Positions 36,757 through 50,041 are shown, counted from the first letter of the stretch. The stretch is DNA of 64,000 nucleotides from Lonicera japonica (GCA_021464415.1 CM038470.1:24825601-24889600), one strand, 5' to 3'. Notes: generated by a model from the letters alone, not told the origin. Translations and numbers: made by a program.

Positions 36757-39700
36757 TTGATAGTTTTTTACTTCCTGGGTGATGCGGGTTCGACTCTCAT
36801 ATTATTCTTTTTGAAAAGAATTTCTTATACTATGCATAAAAAACTATCTTCTCTGTTTTTTTCCCTTTTCTAACTTCCCCCACCTTTTAATAATAATATA
36901 TTTTTTACCAATGAAATATGTAATTTTAGAAAAACACACCAAATTTATATAGAAAGATCCAAATTGATATACTTTTTCTAAATAAAATCAATAAAAATGA
37001 GGCTAAAATTACTTTAAATACCACAATTATGAATGTAAAATGTATGCTAATTAGACATAAACACGGTCTAAAATGTCTTGTCGTGTAAGATAAAACAAAT
37101 ATTCAAAACTCAAGGCTCGGTTCAAGTTTCTTTACTCCAAATATAGACCCTACTCAATCGAATACAAGTTTTATTTTTGTTTATTTTAGCACATGCAAGC
37201 AAATTTTTTCTAAAAATTACTTAAATTCGCTCCCCCACCCCCAACTTGAATTCCTAGGTCCACTTCTGCCTCTCCCCCCTCTTAATCTACAAGTTTGTTT
37301 ACAGAATCTCATTGGAATGTTTTTTTTAATAAAATAATTCTTAATTTAAGGTAGCCCAATATGAAGAAATTTGTTTTTTAATTTCAATTTCGAATGTAAA
37401 TACCAAAAGAATATCAAAAACTACAACAAATGTATATGCCTTGCGATAAAAAACAATTATTTATTTTCATAAAAAAAAAACAATTAATTTCCGTGCAACT
37501 TTTTTAATTAAAAACTTGTCATTGATATTTTCATAACAAAGAAAAGCAATAAGAACACACTATTACAGTTTGGGCTTGTGGAAGAGGATCCAGGCGGACC
37601 ACTAATTTTGTGGAACTGATCAAGACAGCGAGTTGGTGGCATATTTGAAAGATGCGTCACTTGAACTTTGGAATATTTCGAGTCTGAGTCTCATCAAAAG
37701 AGTGGTGAGAGATTTTTATTATTATGCTAAAATGGAGAAACTTAAACTTGACTTTTAATTTTAAACAAAACAAAAAAAAAACTAGTTTTCTCACTTTTTT
37801 TAAGATGCGATTTTTAGGTTTTAATGTCTGTCTTTGGTGAGCATTCAAACTTAGATCCGGATATATTATTTTTCTCGATCGCAAATACTAATTTTCTCAA
37901 AGAATATAATAATTTTTGCAGGAGTACTCAGATTCAGTGATACTAATTTTTCTTACCAAAAGATACTACTTTTCTCGGTGATAAGCACTAAAATATAGTA
38001 TCTTTGTGCGAAAGATACATCTCTAGAAACGAGCTTTTAAAAAAAAGAGCATTTATAAAGACCACAACCATTTAACATAAAAAGTTAGGCACATACCCTA
38101 AAAAGTTTTGAACTTAAAAATTGGATTCTAATTTTTTCCAAAACAAATTAAACTTAAAATTCACCTCAAGTATTTGCATGATTGTTTGTTTCAAAAAATA
38201 TATTTTTTTCTCTAAAACGAGTCCCTGTTTTGTACAGTTTCTTATTCTCTAAGGTTACGTTATTTTCCCTAAATTTTAAAAGAATCACGGAAATTGCTAA
38301 ATTCTGAGATTGTAAAGTTTTAAGATTTTAAAATTAAAATTAAAATTTATCAATTATTTGTTATTTTTAATTAGAGATTTTGCAACCATGTTTTTATGAT
38401 TTTAAATCTTACGTTCTTGAGGGGAAAATACATTAAATCCATACGTGGTTTATTAGGTTAGTAGGTTGCCCCCCCCCCCCCCCTCCCCCCAAAACCATTT
38501 TATTTGACACTAAACGTTCTTGTAATATATATTGTCACTTTTTATTGTGTCCCAACCTAGTTAAAAACTATCAAATTTTTAAACAAAGGGCTCACGTGAC
38601 ATTAAATAACTAAGTAAATTTTAGTAAGAGATAAAAAAATCCATTAAAAAACACAAATGCCTAAAATACTTCCCTCCTACCATTTTTGTGATAAATATGT
38701 ATTCTTTTTCTAATTTCACTTTCTCTTTTCTATCTCGTTTCTTCTAATTTCTCTTTCAAAATCTTCTTATCTCTTTCCATTTCTCTCTCATCTCTTTCTT
38801 CATTTCCTTTTCAGCTTTTCTCATCAACTTTAACTTTCATTCTCAACATTTAATGTAAGATTATCTTTACAATATTTTAGAAAAAAGTAGTGTTATAAAT
38901 AAGTGGATAACTGCAGTTCATCAAAATAAGAAAGGGGTAATGCATGTGTATGAATTTTATACTCTACTTAAACACTTGAGAGAGATAAAGAGAAAAATAT
39001 TAGAGAAATGGAAAGAACAATCGCTAATACATACTTGGAATCTTCAATAATGCATCCACCTAAACACTTCTGATTGAACAAAATGAGTGATTATTTTATT
39101 TAATGTATTTTATTTTTGTAAATGTTTAAATAAAATAATTTATAACTAAATTGAAAACATGGTATTTATATGTTTTCTCCTTATTTCTACAAAATCACGA
39201 CTTTAATTTGAATATGAATGAATCTTACATTACTATTAGTATTACATTGTTATGTTAAAATAATTTAGAAAAAAAATATATATGTCAAAACCGAATAAAA
39301 CCGAAACGAAAAGTTTGGTTTGAGTTTGATTTTCGAAGATTTAGAAACTGAACTGAACCAAAACCAAATTTTTACATTTGATTTGAGTTTAGGGTACCAT
39401 AATTTTTACCTCGACTGAAATCGAAAATACCCCTAACAAAAAGGGCTTTAGATTAAGTCAATAGCATGAATTTCTTATTAGGAAGAGAAGAAAAATGTTA
39501 AGCAGAATACGAAATCTTACTTTACAACTGAAGAAAACTATTAAATATATATATATTTGTAATAATAAAAAATAAAAGTTGGAATAAATGATTTATTTTT
39601 TTATAATAATAAATTATACAAATTCGCCTCCAAATCTTATCCGTGAGATATTGTGGGCAGATTGTCTTAATTTATGATATATTGTATCGATTTCTTTCAG

Positions 39701-40409
39701 AAAAAGGTAAAAAATTAAAAGTATATGCATACAACTTATTTAGGCTGTCACTAAATACACATCTCACCTTTTTATTTGGTTTTATCTTGGCCACCCTTAA
39801 CTATCGCGAGAAATTAGTGTTTATACTCGTCATCCTTCCGTTTTACGGTTCGTGCATATACTGTTTGTCCTTTTTTAAAATAAATAAATAAATAGAAAGG
39901 TTAAGTTATTTTTATTTATTTATTTAAAATGCCACCTTTTCCCATTTTTACGCCACATGTTAAATGAATTCATTAAGGCTTTTATTTTAGAGCATTTAAT
40001 TTCTTTCTATGTGTTTCGTCTTCTCAATGCGTGACTTTATTATATATTTAAAGTATATTTATTAAAAAAGTGTTTCATCTTCTCAATGCATGTTGGTTTT
40101 TCAATATATTAATGGTATATTACCTTCTTCTTTTTTTCCATTAAATTACTTCATCCCTATCATAATTTTGCATTCATCAATTTTTACATTTAGATTCCTC
40201 TGTCTGCTATTTTTTATCTCCCACCATCTTCATGGTTCAGAGCTATATCTTCTCTCTCCACCCTTTCTTCATTTTATTCTTAAACATATTTCTATCTTCT
40301 TAAAGAAAGAGTGTTCTCATGTTTATGTAACCTCAATAATTTATTAGCTCAAGAGCTTGTTGATAATATCTTATTAGCTCAAGAGCTTCTGCAAAAGCTT
40401 GATTCTAAA
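36757..40409. other. Intergenic DNA with simple repeats
   Basis: No gene is supported. A box-B-like GGGTTCGACTCTC near 36,786 hints at a SINE relic. There is a poly-C tract at about 38,469-38,489. At 39,286-39,437 there is a decayed stretch with AACCGAATAAAACCGAAACG, GAACTGAACCAAAACC and a CCCCTA end, apparently a relic of the CCGAA-rich hAT MITE family seen at 30,189 and 48,407. The rest is AT-rich and featureless. Confidence 0.4.
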
Positions 40410-42760
40410 ATTATATGAGGCAATGTGATGCTTAAGATTGACTTAGCCAAAGCCATAATAGACTTTCTTGGTTGTTTATGCTGCATGTTCTAAGGCAATT
40501 TGGCTTCTCTGAGCAATTTATTGATATTATTTGGAGGATTATTTCTAATTGCTGGTACTCGATTTTAGTTAATGGAACTTTGGGGGGATTTTTCAGAGCT
40601 GATAGAGGAGTGAGGCAGGGGGATCCCTTATCCCCAGCTCTATTTATTCTAGCTTCTGAAGTGCTAAGCAGGGTTTGAATCATCTTGTTCAATCTAAGCA
40701 AGTTCTTGCTTATTCTACTCCTCATGGTGGTAATCCAATATCGCATTTGGCCTTTGCTGATGATCTTATGATTTTTACTAATGCTTCTATTGTCTCTTTA
40801 AGCAGACTTATGCAATTTTTAGGTCGTTATCAGCTAGAGTCTGGGCATTGTATTAACAAACAGAAGAGTCGCTTCTTGGTGGGAGACAAGTTGTCTGTTC
40901 ATGGGGTGAACTTGATTGCCACTACCAACGGTTTTTCTAAGAAGAGTCTGCCCATTAAATATTTGGGATGCAATTTATTTTTTGGGAGGAAGAAAATTGC
41001 TTACTTCACTGATTTGGTGGATAAGGTGGAGAAGAAGCTAGCTGGTTGAAAAGGTAACTTTTGTCTACGGGAGGAAGACTCACTCTTATTAAGCATGTTC
41101 TTCAAAGTATTCCTTTGCATATTTTATCGGCTTTTGATCCTCCCAAAGCTATTATTAAACGTCTTGATTCTATCCTTGCTAATTTCTTTTAGGGATCTTT
41201 GGAGTATGGTCCTAAATATCATTGGGTCAATTGGAAAGCTTGTTGTTATATATCCTTGTGACGAAGGAGGATTAGGGATTCGTAACATTGGTGATGTTGT
41301 CTCAGTTCTTAATGTCAAATTATGGTGGAGTTTTCGTGCGTCTTCTTCGCTTTGGGTTCAGTTTATGAGTGCAAAATATGTTAAAAATAAGCATATATGT
41401 TTTGGAATGTCAAAAGCCTAGTGGTTGCTCATCTACTTGGAATTGTATGCTTAAGGCTAGAGATATTGCTGAAAAGTATATCTATTGGATTATTGGTGTT
41501 GGAAATATTAATTTTTGGAAGGATAGGTGGCTTCCTCAAGGTAGACTTATTGACTTGATTTCTCCTCCGTCGACTCTGGAATCTTTTACGGTTAGGGGAA
41601 GTCTCTTTTGGTTCAATAATTGGTGGTCGGTGTATAAAGACCAACTTTCCGTTGTTAATGTTATTGATATTTTAAAGTTTATGACGAATATGAATAACGA
41701 TAAGGATTATTGTGTGTAGACTGGTACGACAGATGGGTAATTCACAATTTCTTCAGCTTGGCAACTTTGTCGATAACGTCAAACTCAGATGTCCTCAAGT
41801 AGATTTGTGTGGCATAGTGGTATCCTTATGCAGTGGTCTATTTTAACTTGGAAGGCTTTAAATAATAACCTTCCTTTTGATGATAATTTGCAAAGAAATA
41901 AGATCCAAATTGCTTTTAAACGTGACTGTTGCAACAAGCCTAAGTTGGAGACCCTAGATCATGTCATGGTTTAAAGTGAGGTGGCTTCTAAAATTTGAAA
42001 GCACTACGAAAACAAGATGGGCATTCTTAGTAATTCTTCCACCCTTAAACTCAAAATTAATGAATGGTGGCTGGCTAAAGTTTATTCTTCTTGTCATAAA
42101 TTCATCTGTTCTCTTATCCCTGTTATAATATGCTGGACTTTGTGGTGTTACAGAAGTTCTAATCGTTTTGTTAAAGCAGGTAAATGTGTTGATTGTATAG
42201 TCAAAAATGCCGATGATAATATAATTGTTATTTTAAATAATAGTAACTTCATTCAAAAGAGGTGTAGCAAGGATCAACAATAGTTTCATGAGTTTGTGCA
42301 TCAATTACCTTCTATTCGGTCTATTGTTACTTGGTAGAAACTTCCTGCTCATGGTAGATTCAAGCTTAACTCAGATGGATGTTCTAAAGGTAGCCCGGCC
42401 GGGTCAAACAGGAGGAGGGTGTGTCCTAAGAGATGATAAGGGTAGATTGATATGGGGTATAGCGAACCATTATGGGATTGGAACTAATATGATGGCTGAA
42501 GTGGAAGCTCTTCTTCAAGGGATTCAACGTTGCCGGGAGCTGGGTGTTTTTGAGATTGATATCAAATCTGACTATCAGGTTGTAGTCTCCATATTGTTGA
42601 ACAAAACTTCTCCTCCTTGGTCAGTATTACATGAGATTAGGAGGCTTAAGTATTTGCTTAGTCAGTTGAATTTTGTAGTCTCTTATGTGTATAGGGAAAG
42701 TACATGTGTTGCTGACGAATTAGCCAATTATGGTTGTAAGGAAAAGATTTATTTTGTATA
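40410..42760 (+). pseudogene. Decayed L1-type LINE (RT, zf-RVT, RNase H)
   Basis: The domain order of a plant L1 ORF2 C-terminal half is readable across several frames. The RT palm begins with FGFSEQFIDIIW and GGFFRADRGVRQGDPLSPAL (40,585-40,640). A frame shift leads to AFADDL, the catalytic YADD-type motif, at 40,749-40,766, then KSLPIKYLGC. A zf-RVT-like stretch at 41,789-41,974 contains LTWKALNNNLPFDDNL. The RNase H domain at 42,360-42,740 has KLNSDGCSKGSPAG, interrupted by a frameshift into GGGCVLRDDKGR, and ends in ADELANYG. Stops and shifts are frequent (for example the TGA at 40,676-40,678 and the TGA ending KLAG at about 41,047). The endonuclease half is missing. It is a 5'-truncated, dead copy with no clear tail or duplication. 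Confidence 0.85.
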
Positions 42761-45290
42761 GCCATTGGGATCAACTACCTAGAGGTGTTAAAGGCTTGCG
42801 GATGATGGATCAATTGGGTATGCCCAACTTAAGATGTAAATGACTTTTTTGTTTTTTATAATATTTAGTGGTTTGAAAAAAAAATATTAATAATTTATGT
42901 CTATTTTATAAAAATTACTTTACAACAATTCAATTCATTAATATGCATTTGTTTTTTATTTTTTGTTTGGTTATTGTTGAAGGTTTTTTTTAATCATTTG
43001 CTCATTTTTTTTTCTAGTCCAGTCAAAGGTAAGCATTTGATTATATCGTCTGTTTTTTGTTATGTTAATTTGGTAACGTAACTGATTATTCTAGATTTAT
43101 TTTTGATATGTTTTAAAGTTCAATCTTCTTAATTTAATGTCTATGTCTAATTGCTTATTGTAAATTTTACTTTTATGATACATGATACAAAAATAAAAAG
43201 ATTTATGTCCCTGCTAAAATTATAAATTCGAAATAAGTATTTTTTTTTCGTTTATAGTTCTTGTACCTTTAATCTTATTTTGCTTCACAGGTCACCAAAC
43301 AAATAAGGTTCTACTACAATAATGTTGTAAGTAAGAGCATACACAAATTTAGTTCACAAATGATATTTCTATGTTGAGATTAGTTTCCTTTCAAATATTT
43401 TTTTCATGAGATTGGTTTAGATTCTACTTATTAATTTGTACGAAGATATATCCCATTCTTGACCAATGAATACGCTTAATTTGTGCATTCTATATTCTTA
43501 ATATTACTCTTTATATTAAACTGTGAATTAATTTGAGTTTTTTTCCTCTTAGTGATTGGTCTTCAAGTGAGAATAAAATTAAATAAGAGTAAAGTTTTAT
43601 ATTTTAAAATGAAGAATTTCTATATTTATGAATGTGCACATGTAACTTTTTATTGTGAACTCTATTATTTTAAGGAAGCAAAACATAACATTAGTTTTGA
43701 AATTATTCATGTGCTCATATACGCAAGTACACGTGTTCTTTAGTGTACCTTTTTATTGTGGACTCTAATTTTGAGAAAGCAAAAATTAGTTTCGAAATTA
43801 TCACGTGTTCATGTACACATGTAAATTTTTGTAAATTTTTATATGCGTACATAAGATAATAAGTTTTGTTTTCACTTTTTTTGCTATTGAAATAGCAGTT
43901 GTACAATTATATATAATACATTCTATTAAGATGGAATTATCAACCGCCTGCATATTGTGCAGGATATAAAGCTAGTCACAATAATAATGAAAACCGCCAT
44001 CTTTAAATGAGATTCAACTCAAAACCTCACTTAAATTTAAGTGAGTGTCTCACTAGTTCTTAAGCGTACATTGTCAAGTATCCTTTCTCAGCCATCTCCA
44101 ATAGTTATTTCTATCAAAGTAAATTTCTATGTTAAAAAAAGAAAAAATGGAAAAAAGGGCTAAAATGGTCATTTTTATAGCTATTTCTATATGAGGTGGA
44201 AGGTGAGTCATATAGGGAATTTTTATAAGCATTTATATATGAAAAAATGGTGATAGAAATTTTCAATGTGACATGGCACATCCTCATTGGATATAAGAAT
44301 CCCACTAATTCTCTCTCATTTTTAAATAAATGCTAACGAAGATAAAAAACTAAGTGGTCGTCTGTTTTACCCACTTAAATCTAAAAACTTTAAGTGGTTT
44401 GAAAGTTGTTTGTTTGGCAAAACTTAAATTTGAAAACTTAATTTTTACCATTTAAAACTGAAATTTTTTTATCAAAAGTTTTAAGTAGGCAAATTAGCCA
44501 CTTTAAAACTGAAAACTGAAAAATTAGCCACTTAAAATACTTATTTTACCCTCCTCCTCCCCCTTGTGTTCTTGTTCTTCCCCTTCTTCCTCAAACTGCA
44601 CCGTCTTCAACAGTTCTACTTTTGCTCTTTTTGCAGCACCGTCTTCAATTCTTCCTTTCTGTTGATGGTAAATGTCATTGATTTTGAAGTTGGGGGTTTT
44701 GAAAGGGAAATTTATGAGATTTACCCAGAAAAAAAAACGTAAAAAAAAAAGAATATATCAAACAAAACTAAAAATTTAAATTACTTTAGAGAGATGTAGA
44801 TGCTCTTACTAGTATATGAAAGAGAGTAGAGAACAAGTTTGAGTCCTAATCGACTGATTCCGTCCCTTGAATATCTCTTTTCTCCTGTAAAGTTTAGCTA
44901 TGGGTGAGCATTTATTTAATTGATTTGCATCTGTAGAAGGAAGAAATATAATACAAAAATTAAGGAATTTCTTATTGTGGGGAGCGTTCTCTCTCTCTCT
45001 CTCTACCCCTTTATTTCTGGTACGGGGATTTAAGGGAATTGGAGATGTGTGCTTTTCTTTTAAGTCTGTTTGAGGAAAAGTAAAAAAAATGGATTTTTTT
45101 AGGGTTTTGTAGTTGTAGTGAAAATTATTATTTGTAATTGATATTTTCCAAGTATTTTGATTCATAAAATTATGATAGTTAATTCAAGGATTTGAAGAAT
45201 ATGATTATCAATGCTTAATTAGTTTTGCTTTGATTTAGAATCATGTGATCTAAATAAATTAATAAGGGTAAAATTGTCATGTTAAAAAAA
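42761..45290. other. Intergenic AT-rich DNA
   Basis: No gene is visible. At 44,340-44,530 and 45,530-45,640 there are weakly inverted segments (AGTGGTCGTCTGTTTTAC at the left, GTTTTATCAAACGTCACCT at the right) that may be the ends of a larger old TIR element enclosing the MITE at 45,291. There are (CT)n at about 44,987-45,003 and poly-A tracts at about 44,728-44,752. Open frames on either strand look spurious. Confidence 0.4.
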
Positions 45291-45498
45291 GACTGACACT
45301 CATACACCCTAAACTTTAAAAATGTATCAATTTGCACCCTAAACATTTTTTTTCGATACTTTGCACCTTATATGATGCAAAGTATGTACATTTTTTAACG
45401 ACAATTTGTATGCATAGTGTGCAAAGTGTCAAAAAAAAATGTTTAACGTGCAAATTGATATATTCTTTTAGTTTGTGGTGCATTAGTGTCATTTAGTC
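45291..45498. mobile_element. Mutator-like MITE with 9-bp TSD
   Basis: Long inverted ends: the left starts GACTGACACTCATACACCC, and the right ends with the inverse of GACTAAATGACACTAATGC. The flank TTAAAAAAA is repeated on both sides (45,282-45,290 and 45,499-45,507), a 9-bp duplication, though its low complexity weakens it. The body includes paired TTTGCACC / GGTGCAAA-type words like those in the MITE at 147-422, so the two may be related. Non-coding. Confidence 0.6.
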
Positions 45499-45879
45499 TT
45501 AAAAAAAATTCAATTTTCAAATTGTGTTATATTCAAACAAATAACATGTTTTCAGATACAATTTTCAGAACTAAACAAATAATTTTTTCAGTTTCAGTTT
45601 TTAGTTTTTAGCTTTCAGTTGTTTTATCAAACGTCACCTAAGATTGAAATAGCACAATTGGAAAAACTTTTTATTTGAACTCTTTTTATCTATACAATTA
45701 TATTGTCAAATAAATATAGAAAATATATCAAAAACACCGTAACACATAAGATATAAATAAATTTGTCAAAAATATCATCGGGATGGCCACAGTTCTTGTA
45801 TATAAATCCAAGCCATGCATATTAAGTCTCCCTCCAGTTTTTAATATAAATTCCTCCACCACCACTACCGCCCACATCA

Positions 45880-47116
45880 ACGTTGCCGCTAAAAACCCTC
45901 GGAGAGGCGGAAACTGCCCTCGTCCGGGCCCTAACCACTACTGCCAAATCGCTCTGGTTCAACTACACTGCCACAAAATTGGACTGCTTCCTCTGCTGCC
46001 ACACCATTCTCTTCCACTTCTCTTTTTCTCTCTTCCCTCTCTTCTACATACTCGCCGAGATCCTGTAGCCCAAGGTCAAAAGTTATCGAACTCCGATACA
46101 TGCAAATGCTTTCTTATCCTTCCGTCATTGCACCTCTTCAGCACCTTTCTTATCCTTCCATCAAAGTAATTACCTCACAGACACAATCCCGTTTCTTACT
46201 TACAATTTAGTTGCTAATTTTGTGTTCTTTAAATGATGAATGATCTAACGTGCATTGATGAGCTTAATGGGTTTCAGTTTTACAGTTCAGTTGCTATTTT
46301 GTGTTCTTGATGTGAGGAAATGATCTGTATATGTGTGAGTATGTAACTATGTATATCAAATGATGAATTTGTCCAAGCTCCAATCCACAGAGTCAATTTC
46401 CTATTTAAAAATTACAGTCTGTTACCAATTTATGTTGGTCAAGGATGAGTGATTATGATTTTACATTTATTGACAAGCTTAATCAATTCTTGTTTTGCAA
46501 TTCATTTACGAAATTTTCTGATTGAGATGATCTATATATAATATGGGGCAATCGCTATAAAGGATAAAAAATGTGACTCTGATGAAATGATCTATGTATG
46601 ATGTATCTTTGAATTAATTTTGTATTTTCACAATTTAATTAGCTAAAAAATAAATGTGTTGTTCGATCTCAATTGATGAAATGATCCGTATAAAATAGAG
46701 TTTGTGATTTTTCATCTATGTCCTTTCCATCAAAGTGAGAACACAATTGATTATAGAAAATAATCAATTTCATTCTTTGCACTCCTCCTTGAATTTTTCT
46801 TGCTGATCTGATGAAATGGTCTGTCTATGATGTTTCAATGAGTTTGTGATTGTTGCATCAATTACTATACACGCCATTCAATTTTGTTCACAATTTAGTT
46901 CCAAATCTTGTGTTGCGACGAAACAATCTTCTTATATCAACGAGATCGTGAATTGTGATTATTTCAGCTGATTGGGATTCATTCGAGCTTGCCCTTGCCA
47001 TCACTAGGGGATATTACGGCTCAATTAGCTGTGTTTTTCTTCGTCGAGGACTATACACATTACTGGATCCATAGGTTCTTGCACTGCAAGTGGGGGTACA
47101 AGAAGATTCATAAGGG
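45880..47116 (+). pseudogene. Truncated methylsterol monooxygenase 1 (SMO1) pseudogene
   Basis: Two exons are recognisable. Exon 1 (45880-46165) reads LPLKTLGEAETALVRALT, SLWFNYTATKLDCFLCCH, a hydrophobic segment and, after a frameshift, PLQHLSYPSIK before a GT donor. Exon 2 (46968 to about 47116) reads LIGIHSSLPLPSLGDITAQL, FFVEDYTHYWIHRFLHCKWG and YKKIHK, including the first His-box HRFLHCK. The intact family is an ER di-iron C4-methyl oxidase of plant sterol synthesis. Defects: the start codon is ACG (45880-45882), there is an in-frame TAG after LAEIL at about 46,066, a frameshift lies near 46,090, and the segments after IHK that carry the later His boxes are missing. The retained intron means this is a DNA-level copy, not a processed one. 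Non-functional. Confidence 0.85.
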
Positions 47117-48113
47117 TTCACAATGAACACACAATTTTCATTCTAACGATATCTTTTGTTGTTCTGATTCAGCTAAAAGAGGGATTCAAAATCAATGGCC
47201 AAGAAAATGAAGGCTTGGAGATTAATGGTCAGGACCTTAAGTCCGATTGAACTTTTGTTATTTAAGTCTGGTCCAGTTAGAGTGGCTAAGATGACTAGAT
47301 CATCTCTACTGAATTTCATAAAGAATTCAATCTAGAAGAAAGTGAGATGAATTACAACATTTTCAATGACCAAAGATGAACATATATATTGATTTTTCAA
47401 TACACCTAGTTCTTGATTAATTCTTCTTCTTTTTGTTTTTTCAATATTTTATTTCAGCTGAGAATTAAATTGCCATCTTGGAGACTCCCAAGGGAATTTC
47501 CGAAGCACTTGTTATGTTGAATCAAGCATTATTTTTTAATTTTTTAAGTAGGGTGGAGGGAAAACAACTCAGTCGAATCGAATTTTTATGAAAAGTTGGA
47601 TAAATAAGTTATATGAATGTGGTGAAAAGTTCTCTATTTCATACTTAATTTAATGAGTAGATGTCTTTCATTTTCTATTTTTTGTGGAAAAAAAAAATCT
47701 TGGTTACCATGCAAAGATTTTTTTCCAGAGAAAAAAAGGGCACATCTTACATTAGTCAACTCTTTCCCAACTTCTCACAAGAAAATAATTATTTTCTTTT
47801 TTTTTCTTTTTCATCTTGTTATGAAACGGCATCTAAATATTTTAAAATGTTTGACACTTTATCTCATATTCATTGTCCAGCACTTCCACTGCTTTGACTT
47901 TAGGTATTGTTTAAACAAATATTACTTTTAATTTAATTAGTGGTCAAGAAATTCAACATATTTTAACTGTGAAATCCCAATAATGTAAAACAAGTAAACA
48001 ACAAAGGAATCCAATAAACGGACGCCAAGTCGCAAGTGATATTACGCATTTCAAAAATCATTCGAGAATCGTATTGAATTATATTAATACACGGTTAGAT
48101 TAGTTGACAACAA
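47117..48113. other. Intergenic DNA before the tRNA gene
   Basis: No coding homology was recognised after the SMO1 relic ends. The overlapping open frames at about 47,653-47,931 look like chance frames in low-complexity sequence. Confidence 0.4.
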
Positions 48114-48186
48114 GCCCGTCTAGCTCAGTTGGTAGAGCGCAAGGCTCTTAACCTTGTGGTCGTGGGTTCGAGCCCCACGGTGGGCG
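48114..48186 (+). tRNA. tRNA-Lys (anticodon CUU)
   Basis: A 73-nt gene folds into a full cloverleaf. The acceptor stem GCCCGTC pairs with GGTGGGC (two G-U pairs) and the discriminator is G. The D arm contains TAGCTCAGTTGGTAGAGC, which also gives box A. The anticodon stem CAAGG/CCTTG encloses the loop CTCTTAA with anticodon CTT (lysine AAG). The T arm GTGGGTTCGAGCCCCAC contains box B (GGTTCGAGCC). No intron. No encoded CCA, as usual for nuclear tRNAs. A T-run follows directly. Confidence 0.97.
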
Positions 48187-48189
48187 AAA

Positions 48190-48199
48190 TTTTTTTTTT
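48190..48199 (+). terminator. Pol III terminator of tRNA-Lys
   Basis: Ten consecutive T on the coding strand, three bases after the tRNA 3' end, is the standard RNA polymerase III stop signal. Confidence 0.9.
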
Positions 48200-48406
48200 A
48201 CCTCCTCCCTCTCCCTACCAAGCACTTTGCAAGATTTCTCAGTATCAGGGGATTATTATGCACTGTGATACATGGCATATATATAATTTGAAAAAAAAAT
48301 AAAAAATATGACACCATATTGTATAGATAGATAGGATATTTTTTAGTTCTAATTTTCTAATTGCAGAAATTGGGTGGTGCATTTTGGAATCCTTCTCTAA
48401 GTAGAT

Positions 48407-49295
48407 TAGGGGTGGCAATTTCATACCGAAAACCGACCGCCAACCGACCGAACCGACCATTTTTGATTGGTAACCGAACCGACCATTCTTTGATCGGTAA
48501 CCGAACACTCAGTTACTGACCTAACTCGGTAGCGGTAGCGGTAGCGGTTTAAATTATGCCTATGTGCGGTTTTAACCGACCGACCGACCATTAGCAAAAA
48601 AATAATACATTTATAAGTTTACGTAGTTTACTAATTTACCAATAGTCTACTGTCAATTATTTATTTAGCAATCGAGTGTGCTGAGTCTCCATCACCAAAC
48701 CCTCTTCCTCTGTCCACTCCCTCCTTGCGCTGTCTCTTCTAGTTTGCTTTGTTGAGGCCGTCGTCTACTCCTCACTCTGTCTCTCCATCACGCTCTGTTT
48801 TTCACTCTGTTCGTCCGTCTATCCCTCCCCCTCCATCCTCCAGTTGCTGTTGATATCAGGTGAGTTAGAAGGATTTTTATTTGCTCTCTACTGTCACTAA
48901 GCTTCAGATTCAGGTGCTTGGGAGTTGGGCCTTAGTGTTACTTGATGATACCTTTCCTATATATTAAGTTTGAAATGGTAGATATAACCATGAAATTCTC
49001 TACTAAATTAATGTGATGAGACCATTAAAAAACCATATCTATTATCTTGAGACTACTCTGATCAGTAAGGATGAATAGCTTAATTCTTTCGATTTTCTGG
49101 TTCCTTCCTCAGATTTTGATATTGGTCGGTTTCTCGGTAATACAAACCGAACCGACCGAAATGTTCGGTTTACCGAAGATCGGTTACCGACTGTGTCGAT
49201 ACGATTTACGGTTTAGAGTATACGAATACCGACTAATTCGGTTCGGTTTACAAACCAACCAAATCGGTTCGGTTACCGAACCGCAACCACCCCTA
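48407..49295. mobile_element. hAT element with CCGACC/CCGAACC repeats and unique core
   Basis: It begins TAGGGGTGGC and ends ACCACCCCTA, with a perfect 8-bp duplication AAGTAGAT at 48,399-48,406 and 49,296-49,303. The first ~200 bp and last ~190 bp are rich in CCGACCGAACC / GGTTCGGTTT repeats in opposite orientation, as in the element at 30,189. The 400-bp core is different: a CT-rich stretch (about 48,680-48,840) followed by GATATCAGGTGAGTTAG, which has the look of a plant 5' leader with a splice donor. No transposase. Confidence 0.85.
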
Positions 49296-49303
49296 AAGTA
49301 GAT

Positions 49304-50041
49304 ATACAAAGAAAAAAAAAAGGCTATGCAATCTAAAAAGTGTACCAAAATCAAATAAATTTAAATTACAGATTTATCATAAATTTGTATTGAAAGAGGG
49401 GAGAAAAAATAATGAATAAAGTTGAAAGTTATTTTTGAACCATACTTTAAATATTCTTTTAGGTTGCATATCTTTGTTTAAAAAGAAAAAAAAATTACAT
49501 GGGTCCTACTTCAAGTGATAAAAATGTAATAATTCATACAAATAACTAACATTTAATTTCTACATCTTCTTTTAAAAATTACCTGATCTATTTATCGCTT
49601 AAAAACAACTCCTCTTCTCAAAAATGTAATGTTTTTGAAAATTCTTATTCTTGTTAAATCAATTGTATCTTTATGCTTCACAGTCCCGATTCATGGATCT
49701 CTCGGTTCGAGAAATCAAGGTAAAAAGATCAAAACATCTCTTCTGATTCATTTTATGCTCAAAAACAAAAAAAAAATAATAATAGTAAAGAAAAATTATA
49801 TGGTCAACGAACTTGAATGTACCATAGAGGTCCACGTGTCTCTCTTAAAACCACAATCCCAACCGCTTCTTTTCCCTCCATTTCTCTCAACTGTCCTGCA
49901 ATTCCCAAACCCTAACCCTAACTCTAACTCAGTGTATAATCTTCCATTACCATTCACCTACTGGCTCACATTAGCATCAGGCACTTCCATCCCCTCCCAG
50001 AGCACATTAGCACCCTGAGACCCTTATTTCTATTCTCATCA
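49304..50041 (+). promoter_or_regulatory. Upstream region and 5' leader of the photolyase gene
   Basis: Positional assignment. The last ~250 bp before the ATG at 50042 include CTCTCTT, CTAACCCTAACTCTAACTC and other C/T/A-rich leader-like sequence. Upstream it is AT-rich. The open frame 49,629-50,018 is not homologous to anything I know and ends before the start codon. Confidence 0.35.

Noticed and set aside
45783..46169. 128-codon open frame starting MATVLVYKSKP
   Set aside because: It runs in a different frame from the SMO1-homologous reading of the same DNA, which is clearly the ancestral one.
49629..50018. Upstream open frame before the photolyase start
   Set aside because: No homology, biased composition and a stop before the ATG at 50042. 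The family N terminus fits the 50042 start.
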